A stretch of DNA of 64,000 bases from Hesseltinella vesiculosa. Its lineage: Eukaryota > Mucoromycota > Mucoromycetes > Mucorales > Cunninghamellaceae. Of this stretch, positions 46,057-57,085 are shown one piece after another. Each line of letters begins with the position of its first letter. The stretch's first letter is position 1. The stretch covers positions 124,001 through 188,000 of the forward strand of contig MCGT01000013.1 in NCBI GenBank assembly GCA_002104935.1. Reading direction: 5' to 3'. The translations under genes and the position numbers were made by a program. The notes below the pieces were generated by a model that was not told where the DNA came from, made no database searches, and saw only the letters and a program-made list of their open reading frames with translations.

Positions 46057-48853
46057 TTATTGCAGTCGATAAGTGCCATGGGCAAAACTGATAGGGACAA
46101 TCATGCCAAGATCGGCGCGAGCGAGTTCTTGGAGTTGGAGAGCGTCCAGGATCAATAGGAAGGATGTGGCGCGTGCGGAATCCATGACCACACTGACCAG
46201 AACACCATCGTCTTCTTGCTGACTACCATCTCGTGCCATAAACATGGCCTCGCTTGGGTAACAATGCTCTTCATGCCACGTGGCTACAATATCCTTGCTG
46301 ACCACATCCTAAATTTAGATGGAATGGTGAAGCTCGGCTCTCGTAAAAAAGTAGTCTTACGGCTTTGACGATGCTGTCCCAGATTTGACCGTCTTGAATG
46401 GAGCTTGCAGCAGAGAAGCCAAGGCCATACATGTATTGATAAGGGTACATGCGATAATGGGGATGGATCTGAGGCAGCTCCAGCGACGGTGGCAGGAGCC
46501 GGTCGATTTGGGCGTTGGGCAACCAGGGCTGGTTGACATCCAGTTTGGAGGTGGCCGAGGCGGATTTTGCGCCGCTGCGGAAAAAGTTGCCCAGGGCCGA
46601 AGCCCATTTGCCCGACGGAGCGCCGTTGGTGTTGGCTGGGGCGCTAAAGGAAAAGGACGACGAGGAACTGCTAGTGGTAGATGACTGGCGCTTGGCAAAC
46701 ACGAGATGTTCTTCTTCGATGTTGACCAACGTGTAACGACGGACCTCGGAGGCCATGATGCGTGATGGGACCATGTGGGCTTCCGGTGACCGCAGAGAGT
46801 CTGTGGAAAGCTGGTGCAAAATGGTGTCGTCCTTGTAACAGACCAAATCCAGGATCAGATTGTGGCCACGCTGCTCCAAGTCTTCAAAGGCATTCACATG
46901 ATGCAAGGCCAGCGTGGCAGGTGCCTTGAACACGGACATCAGTTGTCTGGTTTCGCGCGAAATCACATAGAACAGCGTGGGCTGGAGAACATCAAAAGAA
47001 AACGAGTCCAAGACGCTTTCATTCCAAGAATACTTCATGCCGCTGGTGTTGGCCAAGAAGGGATACAGAATGAGCACAATGTACTTTGACGTCACCACAA
47101 TATCGTTCATAAAAGCTGTGGGACCTTGCACTGTTGCCAGCACGGAGCCTTGAGGCTCACGATCCGAGATGGAGAACACATGGTACTGTGATGATTGGTA
47201 GCCCACTTCCATGGTAAAATTGATGTACTCACCGGTGTGTTGATCCATATGTCCATTGGCACTGCTACTGTAGCCCTTAAACTGAGGATTCACTTCATCC
47301 CACGTGAATGCCTTTGTGGGTCTCAAATCAAATGGATCCAGCTCTTGAATCTGGGCAAGGATAAATATATAAAAAAATGAATGGGTTGTCTTTGCCTGCT
47401 TCCCTTGCTTACATGCTTGGCGGAGTTCTGGGCAAAGAGACGCCCGACCATGCCAGGGAGGCTGGGCAGGAGCCGAGCGCCACAGATTTCACCGTCAGGG
47501 CGCGACGCTTTGGGCGAGGCTTTCATAAATTTGGAAATAAACGTCTGGTTGCTCTTGGTGTTGAACACGCTGCCGGGGTAAGGAGGAGTGTAGCCATGGT
47601 GGTCGCGGATACGGTCCACAAGGCGAGCATTGGGTAAACGGTTGCGGTAGCTGATCGTGTTGCGCGTGCCATTGATGTCAAATCGATTCAATAGAGGCAA
47701 ACTATGATGGGAAAAAAAACAGTGAGCTACCCTTTTTTTTTTTTTTGATGTGGGTCTTACGCATCAAACCAATGGCCAAAGGAAAAATAGCTGGACGCGT
47801 GCTGGATTTCGCCATCGATCTCCACCTTGCGAAGGTATTTCACATCGTACACACCAGGACCGACTGTGTAATGCTCACCAATCAGCCAATCAGGGATCTT
47901 GCCGGACACATTCAATTCAACAATCTGGTCCATGTCCGAAGCATTTTGGAAGCCCTAAAAAAAGCATTGTCAGAGTGTGATTCATTCTTTCAAATAACCC
48001 AAGGACAGACCTTTTTGTGTGAAGTGTCGGAGCTCAGGGCTGTAGCCTCGGCCGGCTGCTGCTGCACCTGCTGGTTGGCAAAGGTAGGCTGATAACTGGG
48101 CATGTGCTCGTCATCGTCGTCAACATCATCATCATAAGCCGAAGCAGGTTGGTGATGGTAAGGATCAACGTCGATGTCAGTGACCGTGACGGTAGGTTCT
48201 GGCAAAGGCGTAGCCTCCTCCAGCGTGACAGAGACCATGGCGTCTTCACGTGTGGTGATGGAAGCAGCATTTTCAGTGGGCTTGGCGCTGTCTTCTACTG
48301 GCACAGGCACGTCCTCCAGGGTGACGACAGGTTTGGCTGGGGCTGGAGCTGGGGCATCTTCGTGCGTGATAGGTGTCTTGACAGACACGTCAGTGGCCAC
48401 GGCTTTATCACTACTGCCATCGGAATGGGCGCCATTGTGACTGGGGACAGGGTCATCGTTGATAACCGCAGGGGATTTGGGTTCATCGTCCGTGGACACT
48501 TTCACATCTTCGAAAGTGACTGGGGTCATGTCATCTTTGTTGGTGGGAACGGCGGTATCTTCCACGGAATCAGGTACGGAAGCGTCTTCAAGGAAGGCCG
48601 ATGCTTTTTCGGGCTGCTCCTCAGGATCAGGGTGGTCATCCTTGTCTATGGGAGTCTCCACCTGTTCGGATTCCTTGGATGGTTCAGGTGATGACTGAAG
48701 GTTGCTATCTTCGGCTTCATTTTTGGAAGCAGTAGCAAGCTCAGGGGCAGCATCACCATCTTTAGTTTCGATAGCAGCGACGTGTTCTTCGCTAGTAGGA
48801 GCAGCCAAGGTTGTATCAGAAGGCAATTTGTCTTTAGAATGGTCTTCTTCCAT
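46057..48853 (-). CDS. Carotenoid-cleavage-oxygenase family protein with acidic N-terminal extension
   Basis: Exons (descending): 48853-48011, 47954-47761, 47701-47413, 47350-46361 and 46308-46057 (855 aa; the family is usually 500-650). Residues 1-285 are acidic and disordered with repeated TxEDV/P elements. The beta-propeller follows: IPDWLIGEHYTVGPGVYDV, GSVFNTKSNQTFISK and NGHMDQHTGEYINF (first iron His, H476), then LHHVNAFEDL (third) and PISFAHGTY at the end (fourth). At the second ligand the family has an M/I-H-D/S-F-x-x-T strand. Here it reads FMNDIVVTSKY, Asn524 in place of His. In Mucorales this family makes apocarotenoids for trisporic-acid sex pheromones. With one ligand lost, activity here is doubtful. 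Confidence 0.85.
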
Positions 48854-49632
48854 TTCAAAAATAAATTAATAAAAAAATATAAATGTAGAAGCAAGAGAAG
48901 GCGAGAGACCAAAAAAAACTGCTTTACCAAAAAAAAACTTTGGCAAAGGCAGGCGGAGATTAAAAACAAAGTAGTGCGAAATCCGCATCCCACATCCAGC
49001 GCCGGCTGTCCTTTACAGCAAGTGCGGAGTTTGAGATACACGCAGATGCTGCAGATATCGCCGATGTCCTTGAGCAATATCGCTTGCAATCCAAAGGTCC
49101 AAAATCCCAAGCTTCAACCTGATTTAATGAAGCAGCACCAACGTCGCACAGCACAGGGCTGGATCTGCCTCTCAGTGCGCTTCTTTGATCTACAGTGGAT
49201 GGGGAGCATAACTCCTTTTTTTTTTTTTTTTTTTTGGCCAGGATTGATTTTTGACTCGTGGGCTCTAAGCAAGATTTCGCGCGCACCTGATTCAAATTTC
49301 TCGCACACTTGCCTTTACTTTCGCGCATACTAGAAAATAGTTTAGCGGCTCGTCCCATTGGTTTGCCTGCTAAAAAAAACTTATTCACGGCTCAAATAAA
49401 AACCTGATTCCCGCCAATCGATGGCGGAGATCCGGAACCGGTACATATGTATTCGCGACGAGCAGTCTATTGACGCATAGTTCCTGACGCTCTTTGGTGG
49501 ACAGCGATTTCACTGGCTTTCTGATTTTCCCGGCAATCCTAAACACATCCCATTTTATTCCTTCTTTCGGCACTTTCTATTGCGATTTTTCAGTACAGTA
49601 TGTCCCAAAAGGGTATTGCTGAAGACGTGGGC
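48854..49632. other. Intergenic region, no gene seen
   Basis: Contains the leader of the carotenoid-oxygenase gene, a run of about 19 T at 49217-49235 and, near 49415-49430, a short GCCAATCGATGGC imperfect palindrome. Antisense frames in it are lysine-run artefacts of the T tracts. Confidence 0.4.
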
Positions 49633-50590
49633 CTAGTGGTCGTCTTCTGTTAGGCCGGGGCAATTTGAGTCCATGTCAGCTTGATCTTCATATTTTGCAG
49701 AACACCAAAAGCAATAGGAATAGCTTTCTCTCAGGTACATGGCCAGCTTTTCTAGCTGATCATCCAGCTAATAAATGTATAATATTTATATCAGTGACGT
49801 TCTACCTCTCTCTCTCCGGCACATTTTAAAGTGAGCCCCTCTTACCGACAAAGCTCTCAAAGCTTCAACTTGCTCAGGGTCATACGGTGATTCCTCTTTT
49901 TCCTTTGGGGAGGCAATGATGTCATCGGCTTGCTCTTCTTCTTGCTCTTCCTCTTGCTGAGTGTCTTCCTTGTCGAACTGAGGGAGCAGCGTATACAAGA
50001 TATTGGTGGTGATATCCTTGTCGGCGTCAAATCGCTGGCAAAGATGCACCGCGGCTGTCAGCTGGCGTGTACGGTGGGCTTGTTTGCTCCTTTGAGCCAT
50101 GGCTGTGCGAAAGTCCTCCGGGTCTTGGTCCAATTTCCTCACCTTGGCCATTTCCTTGTCCAGCTGCTCCTGCTGTTTTCTTTTCATCAGCGAATCCATA
50201 CCAAGACCTCCTCGATCTGCGTTAAAGAGAAAAGAATGTGAATCCCGATGAGCTTATTGGTGCCATGCGCTTACTTTGTTTGAGCTCGATGCCAATGGGC
50301 GTGTCCAACCCTTGCTGAGATTTGCCTAGACTTGATCCTTCCTTGAACCCCATCTTCATCATCATTTTCATGCCCTTGTTGGATGCATCGATCTTGTTTT
50401 GTAAGCCTTGCTCGCGAGTTTCTTGCTCTAGCTGCCGTCTAGACTTGAATTGGCCTTTTTTATGCTGATCTCGTAAATGCTCTTTTCGTCGCTCGCTGTA
50501 TGATTTTTCTCGCTTCTTCTCAAACTCAGTAGCCTGATCTAAAAAGGCACTAGACATGTAATCGTCCTGATCGTCGTCGTCCTGATTCAT
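49633..50590 (-). CDS. GPATCH11: G-patch domain-containing protein 11 (GPATCH11)
   Basis: Exons (descending): 50590-50275, 50216-49846 and 49767-49633 (273 aa). A basic coiled N-terminus is followed by a G-patch: KMMMKMGFKEGSSLGKSQQG, then TPIGIELKQNRGGLGMDS. The C-terminal DUF4187 motif is LDDQLEKLAMYLRESYSYCF with paired CFWC and NCPGLTEDDH. This is the complete domain order of GPATCH11. G-patch proteins bind and activate DEAH-box helicases. A splicing or kinetochore link is reported for the animal protein. Between the domains lies an acidic Gln/Glu run. Confidence 0.92.
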
Positions 50591-51660
50591 TGCCAAGCCA
50601 GCAAAAAAAAAAAAAAAAAAAAAAATAGACAAACGTGGAAGAAAGAGAGAGAAAAAAAGCGACAAAAAAAATAGCCAGCGGCATTCACACCACATTTCTC
50701 ACAATCCAAAAACTGTATGCGCAGTTTTGGCCCAAGCGGGCGTGTTTTTCGAATTTAGCTGGCAGTGCCTCGCCATCGTAAAAAGCATGCTACGCATCAA
50801 CGACAGCCTCCTCTTTGTTTCGAGCCCGTCGGTGGAGAGTAGGCATTTCATCATTTTTCTGCTAGGGAGGTGTCAATATTAAACTGGTAAAAAAACAACC
50901 TTTGCTGATCGCCGTGGTAAATGCGTTGTTTAGCACTTCTCTTTTTTCAAAGATTCAAAACTACCCACAAAAAAAAAAAAAATTCGAAATCATCGGACTG
51001 CCGGAGCATCCTCCGCACCGACGAACCGAGTGCGCCCGGGATTTGGCGGATGTCGGCAAATCAGGATCAAAAATTAACCGCATCAAATTGGCAGACTGAC
51101 CTTCCCCGATCGATTTGGTTTTTCAGAATCAATACATCTTTAATTTATTGGCCCCATGCAAAAGCACATAGTACTACAACCACGCAAACGTCCTGTAGCT
51201 CATTTTCTTCTTTTTTTCAAATCAAAGGGGACCTCTTGGTAATTTGGTCCACCCTATTTTAAATTCCGCCCAACTGGGATGGCGCCAACTTTTTGATGAA
51301 GTCAATCCAGTAGTAGGTACTAGTCTTAAATAGGCTGTCCAAGGGCGGGGTAGAAGTGAGAGAGAGAAGGGGGGGGACAGAAAATGTGTAATACTGTGAA
51401 TGGCAAGAGGGATGAATGTTTGTTGTCGTGGAAATAATGCGATTGGCACACCCGCCTAAAAAGGACTCTCTACTGTTGCTGTTCTCTATTCCTCTTTTGA
51501 CCTCGCAACAACAAACGAACACAAAGGGGTGCTGACCACTGCAAAAATATAAAAATCCAGCGTCATCCAATCAGGTGCTTGGATCCTATATCCCTAAACT
51601 CACTCTCCTCATCTCATGAAAAGTCTGTAGAAAAATAAACTCTGTCAGCAACCACTCCCT
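50591..51660. other. Intergenic region, no gene recognised
   Basis: About 1.1 kb between the GPATCH11 start and the small Cys-rich frame. It holds A runs (50600-50621, 50968-50980) and a GC-richer patch at 50995-51055. A minus-strand frame at 51570-51259 has no recognisable features and low-complexity composition. Confidence 0.4.
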
Positions 51661-51846
51661 TTATTTTTTATCAAACTTGCGTGAGTATGCTGGCTTACAA
51701 GCCAGCGAAGTGTTTTTGTAAATCAGAGTAATGGGAGCGGAGCAGCCGCGATAACAATGGCCACATGCCGAAGAGCCATTGCCATCGACCAAGCTGCAGT
51801 GAACATTGAAGCGCCGCCAAGGATGCTCCTGACAGGCTACGTTCAC
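51661..51846 (-). CDS. Possible exon of a small cysteine-rich protein
   Basis: A minus-strand frame preceded by a good acceptor (GTTCGTCCTAG at about 51848) reads VNVACQEHPWRRF, then SSACGHCYRGCSAP, and ends LACKPAYSRKFDKK at a stop. It has six cysteines in about 60 residues, which would fit a secreted disulfide-rich peptide. I could not find an upstream exon with an ATG and signal peptide joined by a clear donor, so it may be spurious. Confidence 0.25.
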   Translation of the reverse strand: MNVACQEHPWRRFNVHCSLVDGNGSSACGHCYRGCSAPITLIYKNTSLACKPAYSRKFDKK

Positions 51847-52164
51847 CTAGGACGAACAGACTGGCTTATGCATTGAAGCTTGCACCATACATAATCATCC
51901 CATGAAGATAAATAACAATCCCATGCTGAAATGAATGGAGGTCTTAACAGTCGTTTTCAAACATATCCACCGAAGGGTCCTTTTACTTTTTTAATTTTGG
52001 CTCTGCGACTTCCTTCAACACCGGTGGAGACAAAAAGTAGTTTGTCACTTTATCACTCTTAGACACGCCGGGCTTCCATTGGCTAAAAAATGCATGTGAG
52101 AAAAAAAAAGCAGCCACTTTTTTTTTTCTTTCTTTTTATTTTCTTCGCTGTTCTGCCTGTCAAC
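51847..52164 (+). promoter_or_regulatory. Upstream region of the histone deacetylase gene
   Basis: AT-rich with mixed A and T runs at 52100-52140. No coding features beyond the weak Cys-rich frame to its left. Confidence 0.4.
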
Positions 52165-54129
52165 ATGTCTAATTCATACACGCTTGCCAATTGCTCAAAG
52201 AGAAGGGTGTCCTACTTTTATGACCGTAAGTCAATGCCACCTTGACGGGTGCTAGTTTTTATCCAGGCTTCGTTTTTTTTTATGACAAAGAGTCCACCCA
52301 TTTCTAACGCTTGTTTTTTTCGCTGCTCTTAGACGATGTGGGGAACTTCAATTATGGTCCAGGTAACAAAAGGATGCCATAGTTCTGTTGGCGTGGTGAT
52401 ATGGCTAGATGGTTTACTGATAATTACCTATTATTATTGTCATCTAGGCCATTACATGAAGCCTAAACGTATGCACATGGTGCACAACATGGTCGTCAAC
52501 TACGGGTTATATAAAAAACTGGACATCGTGGTAAGTGGCAGGCTTTTAATCTACTATGCCTAGCCATTCATGAGCATTAATGACGCTTGCTTTTGTGTTG
52601 ACTAGAAACCGGAACGAACGACTGCTTATCAAATGACGCGATTCCATTCCGATGAATACATCAACTTTTTACAAACGGTGACGCCTGACAATTTGGAGTC
52701 CTTGGCGATGCAGCATGGTGGGCTGGAGCAAGGCATTGCACGATGTAAGTTTGGTCTTGATTGCCTGACCAAACAACAAAAACTCATTGCTGTTGTTCCG
52801 TCTTTGCACCCATAGTCAACGTTGGGGAAGATTGCCCTGTGTTTGAAGGCTTGTTTGAATTCTGCTCCATTTCTGCTGGCGGTTCGATTGGTAAGTCTGG
52901 CGTTTGTCCAGAAAAAAAGAGTAAAAAAAAAAATGGTCTGATTTGATCCTATTTTGCAGGTGCTGCCAACAAACTACTGAGCGGTGACGCCGACATTGCG
53001 ATCAACTGGGCAGGCGGTCTTCATCACGCCAAAAAGACGGAAGCCTCTGGGTTCTGTTATGTCAACGACATTGTGCTCGGCATTCTGGAATTGCTGCGAT
53101 ACCATCAGCGCGTTTTATATGTGGACATTGATGTGCATCATGGCGACGGCGTTGAAGAAGCCTTTTATACCACGGATCGGGTCATGACCTGTTCATTTCA
53201 CAAATTCGGTGAATTCTTCCCAGGCACCGGTGATATCAAGGTAAAAGAGGAACACTCTTTATATAGGTGCTGTGCTGATCGGTTTTTCCCTAGGATACTG
53301 GCTTGGGCAAAGGCAAAAGCTACGCCGTCAATGTGCCGCTGCGTGATGGCATTGATGACGAATCATACAAAAGCGTGTTCCAACCTGTAAGTGCTTGCCC
53401 GGAAATAAAATAGCAGCCATCTCTCATCCCCGATCCATAGGTGATTCAACATATCATGGACTGGTATAGACCTGGTGCAATTGTATTGCAGCTGGGTGGT
53501 GACTCATTGGCTGGCGACCGACTTGGCTGCTTCAATCTGTCGATGAAGGGCCATGCTTCCTGTGTAGAATTCATCAAATCATTCAACGTGCCCATGATGA
53601 TGGTGGGCGGCGGTGGCTATACCATTCGTAACGTGGCTCGCACCTGGACGTTTGAAACAGGGCTTGCTGTGGGTGAAGATCTAACACAGCGTAAGCGCAA
53701 CACCAACCGACCGACACCCTTGACATTTTTTTTTTACAGAGGAGCTGCCTTATAATAATTACTTTGAATACTATGGCCCTGAATACAAACTGGACGTACC
53801 TTCCAACAACATGTCCAACCACAACACACGAGAATACCTGGACCGCACCATGTAAGTCGATGTCCCCGCAAGCCTGCTCCGTACTTACCCTTTTTTAGAA
53901 ACAAAATCATTGACAACCTTCGAAGCATGCCTCATGCCCCCTCGGTTGGATTACAAGAAGTGCCTCGTGATTTCGACCTTGACGATTACAATGACGGTGA
54001 AGACAGCGAAGCTGAAGAATCAGACGTCCGACGAACTCGTAAGTGGAAAAATGGATTAGGACCATCTTTCAAAACTGACGCTGCCTACTTTTAGGGTACC
54101 GAAAATTGCATAACTTGGGCATACTGTAG
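52165..54129 (+). CDS. RPD3: Class I histone deacetylase, RPD3 type
   Basis: Zinc-dependent lysine deacetylase of nuclear corepressor complexes. Exons: 52165-52225, 52333-52362, 52448-52530, 52606-52744, 52816-52890, 52960-53240, 53294-53386, 53441-53690, 53740-53851, 53899-54038 and 54095-54129 (432 aa). [20 protein letters not shown] and HSDEYINFL open the domain. [20 protein letters not shown] carries the catalytic His pair. [18 protein letters not shown] supplies the zinc Asp and His, [17 protein letters not shown] the second zinc Asp, and GGGGYTIRN the transition-state Tyr. The tail is acidic. The second exon is just 30 nt. It could be the RPD3 or HOS2 orthologue. The motif set fits RPD3/HDAC1 best. 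Confidence 0.93.
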
Positions 54130-54248
54130 ACCGTTGGTAGTCTTTTATTTTCTTTTTCCAAGTACCTCTTCCCTTGCTGCAATCATGTCCAATAAAAAAA
54201 TCAATTAAAAAAAAAATCCATGATTTTATTCTACAGGAATGGGTAAAT
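54130..54248. other. Convergent 3' ends of RPD3 and YVH1
   Basis: 119 bp separate the two stop codons. AATAAAAAAAT at about 54190 could serve the deacetylase transcript. Confidence 0.45.
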
Positions 54249-55445
54249 CTAGCGACGAACAGGGCGAATCTGGTCGACTTGTTTTTGATGCAGCATAAAG
54301 GCAGGCGTGATCCAGCGGCCACAAGAGCATTGCTCGCCGCTCCAGGAGTAAAAGCCAAGCTTGCTGGCACATTTGGGGCAGTCGATACGACCTTGAACAT
54401 CGTTGGTATCGTGCATCCATTCCATGGGTTCAATAAAATGCGATGAACAGTTGGTGGTGCGGTTGGCAAGAGACGCGAGTAATGGGTTGAGCGATTGGTT
54501 GACGGTGGGCACTGTGGCTTCCGAGGCAGTGGCCTCAGTGGTGGGTTGCTGTACATCCGTCACCACGTTCAACGCTTGGCTTCGTTTAAAATACGAAAAC
54601 GCCTGCTGACCCTTGCCTGGCTTGTGCTCAATCACATGTTCCGAGTGCACCAACAGACGTCTGTACGAGAAAAAAAAAAAAAGAGGAACGGTGAGTAAGA
54701 AGCATGGCTGCTGTTCAAAAGCGAATGTACCTGCACTTTTTACACCTTAAGGAGACAAAGCCCAAGGACGAAGACGCTTGATCTGGCGAAGGAGCATTGT
54801 ATTCAGGGTCAGCAGCTGGTGCATATTGTTCCAATTGACCCATGTCTTGAAGTAAAAGAAAAAAAAAATTCTGAGTGACATGGTCGTCTCCAAACTCATT
54901 TGCTTACATTCTTGATGTTCAGCCATGCGGGAAAGAAGGAAGCGTCGGTAGGCAACATGTTGGGTATCCAAAGAGTAATTCAGGGACTCGTATAGCTCCA
55001 GTTGCACCATGAAGCCTTCGTTAGGCTGGACAGCCGGTCGTCTGATGCGGATCATTTCTAAAGCGCGTTCGTAGCTGATGTTGGCCTTTCGCATCATGTA
55101 GGCTGCAGCCACTGTGACGCTGCGAGACATGCCGGCCTGGCAGTGCACAAGCACGCCTGTGCCTTGTGATCGTCCTTGTTCGATAAAATCAAAGCTGTCA
55201 TCAAAGTGCTGAATAATGTTCTCGCTGGCTAGGTCCTCAATGGCAATATTCTAAACAGCGAAATGTGAGCAACGCTCTTTTTCTTTCTCATGCATCTTTA
55301 CCAGGTAGCTGATTTTAGGGTGGTGGAGATCAAAGTCGCCCACGGCAACTATATGAGAGATCTTATTATCCAGCAGCTCCATGTGGTTCTTGGCCGCCAT
55401 CCAATCCCCAACATGCAATCGAGGAATAATCATATGAGAATGCAT
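54249..55445 (-). CDS. YVH1: Dual-specificity phosphatase YVH1/DUSP12
   Basis: Exons (descending): 55445-55302, 55250-54908, 54845-54731 and 54660-54249 (337 aa). The phosphatase domain has IIPRLHVGDWMAAKNH, then GVLVHCQAGMSRSVTVAAAY, the HCx5R active site. The C-terminal zinc-binding domain reads CKKCRRLLVHSEHVIEH and ends with CPKCASKLGFYSW and CSCGRWITPAF. YVH1 is needed for 60S ribosome maturation (release of Mrt4) through that zinc domain. The first ATG is preceded by an intron-like leader. A longer frame through it has no conserved residues, so I start at 55445. Confidence 0.93.
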
Positions 55446-55737
55446 CGTTGAAATCCTAATCACCAAAGCGATAATGTCAAAAACAAGGGCGAAGTGGGAA
55501 AAAAAAGATAAAAAAATGGCCCAGCGGCAGTCGAAAAATGAAAAAGATGAGCCACCCACCTGGTTTGCTTGCGGCAACGGCGCAGCAGTGGAAGAAAGCA
55601 TGTTGGCATTTCCTTTTTTTTTCTTTATGTGTCTATGTGTGAGTAGAGGGGCGTGATTTCTTATTTTTTGGGTGTTTTCAAAAAGCCTGGGCGATAACGT
55701 GGGAAAACCACAATAAAAAAAAAAAGAAAGGAAAGAT
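55446..55737 (-). promoter_or_regulatory. Leader/promoter of YVH1
   Basis: Region between the two tandem phosphatase genes. It holds T/A-rich stretches on the minus strand and no further coding exon. Confidence 0.4.
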
Positions 55738-56292
55738 TCACTCGAGGCGGCGGCGACACATCGACGCATGACGGCGGAGGAAGTATCGGTACTCTGGGCT
55801 GCCCCGCTCCAAGGAGAAGCCCATGGACTTGTACAGTTGCAGCTGGCAGATGAAACTGCTCCTGGGCCTGATGGAAGGACGCCGGAGTCGAATCATATGA
55901 AGGGCCCGGTGGTGATGCATGCCACCTTTGGCCATCAGGTAAGCTGCGACAACGGTGGCACTGCGCGACTGGCCAGCCAAGCAATGAACCAACACACCAG
56001 TGCCTTGCCATCGTCCTTGTTCAATAAACGCAAAGGTATCATCAAAGTGTTCCAAAAGATTGTCATAGCGAGTGTCACCAACAGACAAGTTCTAACCCCG
56101 ACGAGCATGAGTGTCCATGAAAACCAGAAACAGTGTCCTTCTTACCATGTATTTAATGTGTTGGCCATGACGATCGTAACCACAGCCGATAGCCAAGACG
56201 TGTGAGATATTGCGTCTTTGGAGCCAATGTAAACTTCGGCCACTGACAAGGTTACCAAGGTAGAGTCGTGGTACAATCAAATCAGCCTGCAT
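55738..56292 (-). CDS. Short dual-specificity phosphatase, YVH1 paralogue without zinc domain
   Basis: Exons 56292-56146 and 56091-55738 (166 aa). LIVPRLYLGNLVSGRSLHW, FAFIEQGRWQGTGVLVHCLA, HCLAGQSRSATVVAAYLM (HCx5R intact) and SPEYRYFLRRHASM align throughout with the YVH1 phosphatase domain next door. The first intron falls at the same place (after the HIKYM/KISYL strand). The protein stops where YVH1 continues into the zinc-binding domain, so ribosome-maturation function is unlikely. It may act as a free phosphatase. Confidence 0.88.
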
Positions 56293-57085
56293 ACTGAGAA
56301 AAAAATGAAAAAAAAAGGCCGTGAACAAGGAGAAGAAGAAAAAGGGGCCTACGAGATGAAAAACGCTGAGAAAAAAAAACTGTTGATTGCTGAGTTATGA
56401 AGGCTCATATGTCTGGCATAAGACCGACGTTTCTTGTCATTTTGCTGGTGTTTTCGTAACGATTACTGTTGACGGTAGGAACAAAGGCACCAAATGTCGG
56501 GTGTTCTCGCGTCTTCCCCAGGAATCCCCATATGAAGAAAGAGGGATGTCAGTGATCGAGGTTACGCCAACGTATGATTTGATGTGAACAGTGAGAACGA
56601 AAAAAAAAAAAGAGGTTTGACCAGATTTGGAGGGTGGTTTCAACAGACACATGACCATTCAAGCATCTTTCTTTAGGAACAAAAAAAGTAGAAAGCACCG
56701 AGGCTGATCAACGTCTTTGGTCGTTGTCATGCAGTCAATTTCAAGCACCGATGGCCAGCCGCCCTGACGGAAGCAATTTCTTTTTCTTTGCGCTCTTGTA
56801 AAATTTTTGAGTTGTGGTACCCAAACCGGTTGCACATGACGAACAAACGTTTTACTTTTTTCGTGGAATGTCCATTGGGAATCAAATTGGGCTCGAGAGA
56901 AAAAAAAAAGAACCACAATGAATTGAAAAAAAGAGCAGCCTAAAAATGGCAAATCTCATCTTGTGGGGGGGGGGAGAGAGAGAGAGAGAGAGAGAGACTC
57001 TTTCATTTTAAGTTTCCAGCCAGGCTTTAAAACCTTTGGTTCTCCACTTTTTTTCGGATTCCTTCTTCTTTCTTCTTCAAGACAA
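56293..57085 (+). promoter_or_regulatory. Intergenic region with (GA)n microsatellite before permease gene
   Basis: The only clear structures are a G10/(GA)n tract at 56965-56997 about 90 bp before the permease ATG and an upstream ATG at 56946 in another frame. A plus-strand frame at 56387-56587 shows no known features. Confidence 0.5.

Noticed and set aside
48960..49388. Antisense 142-codon ORF between the oxygenase gene and GPATCH11
   Set aside because: Contains a lysine run from a T tract, has no family features, and splice sites do not link it to anything.
55251..55769. Longer N-terminus for YVH1
   Set aside because: The extension crosses T-rich leader sequence with no conserved residues and needs a non-ATG start. 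The family starts close to the IIPRLHVGDW strand.
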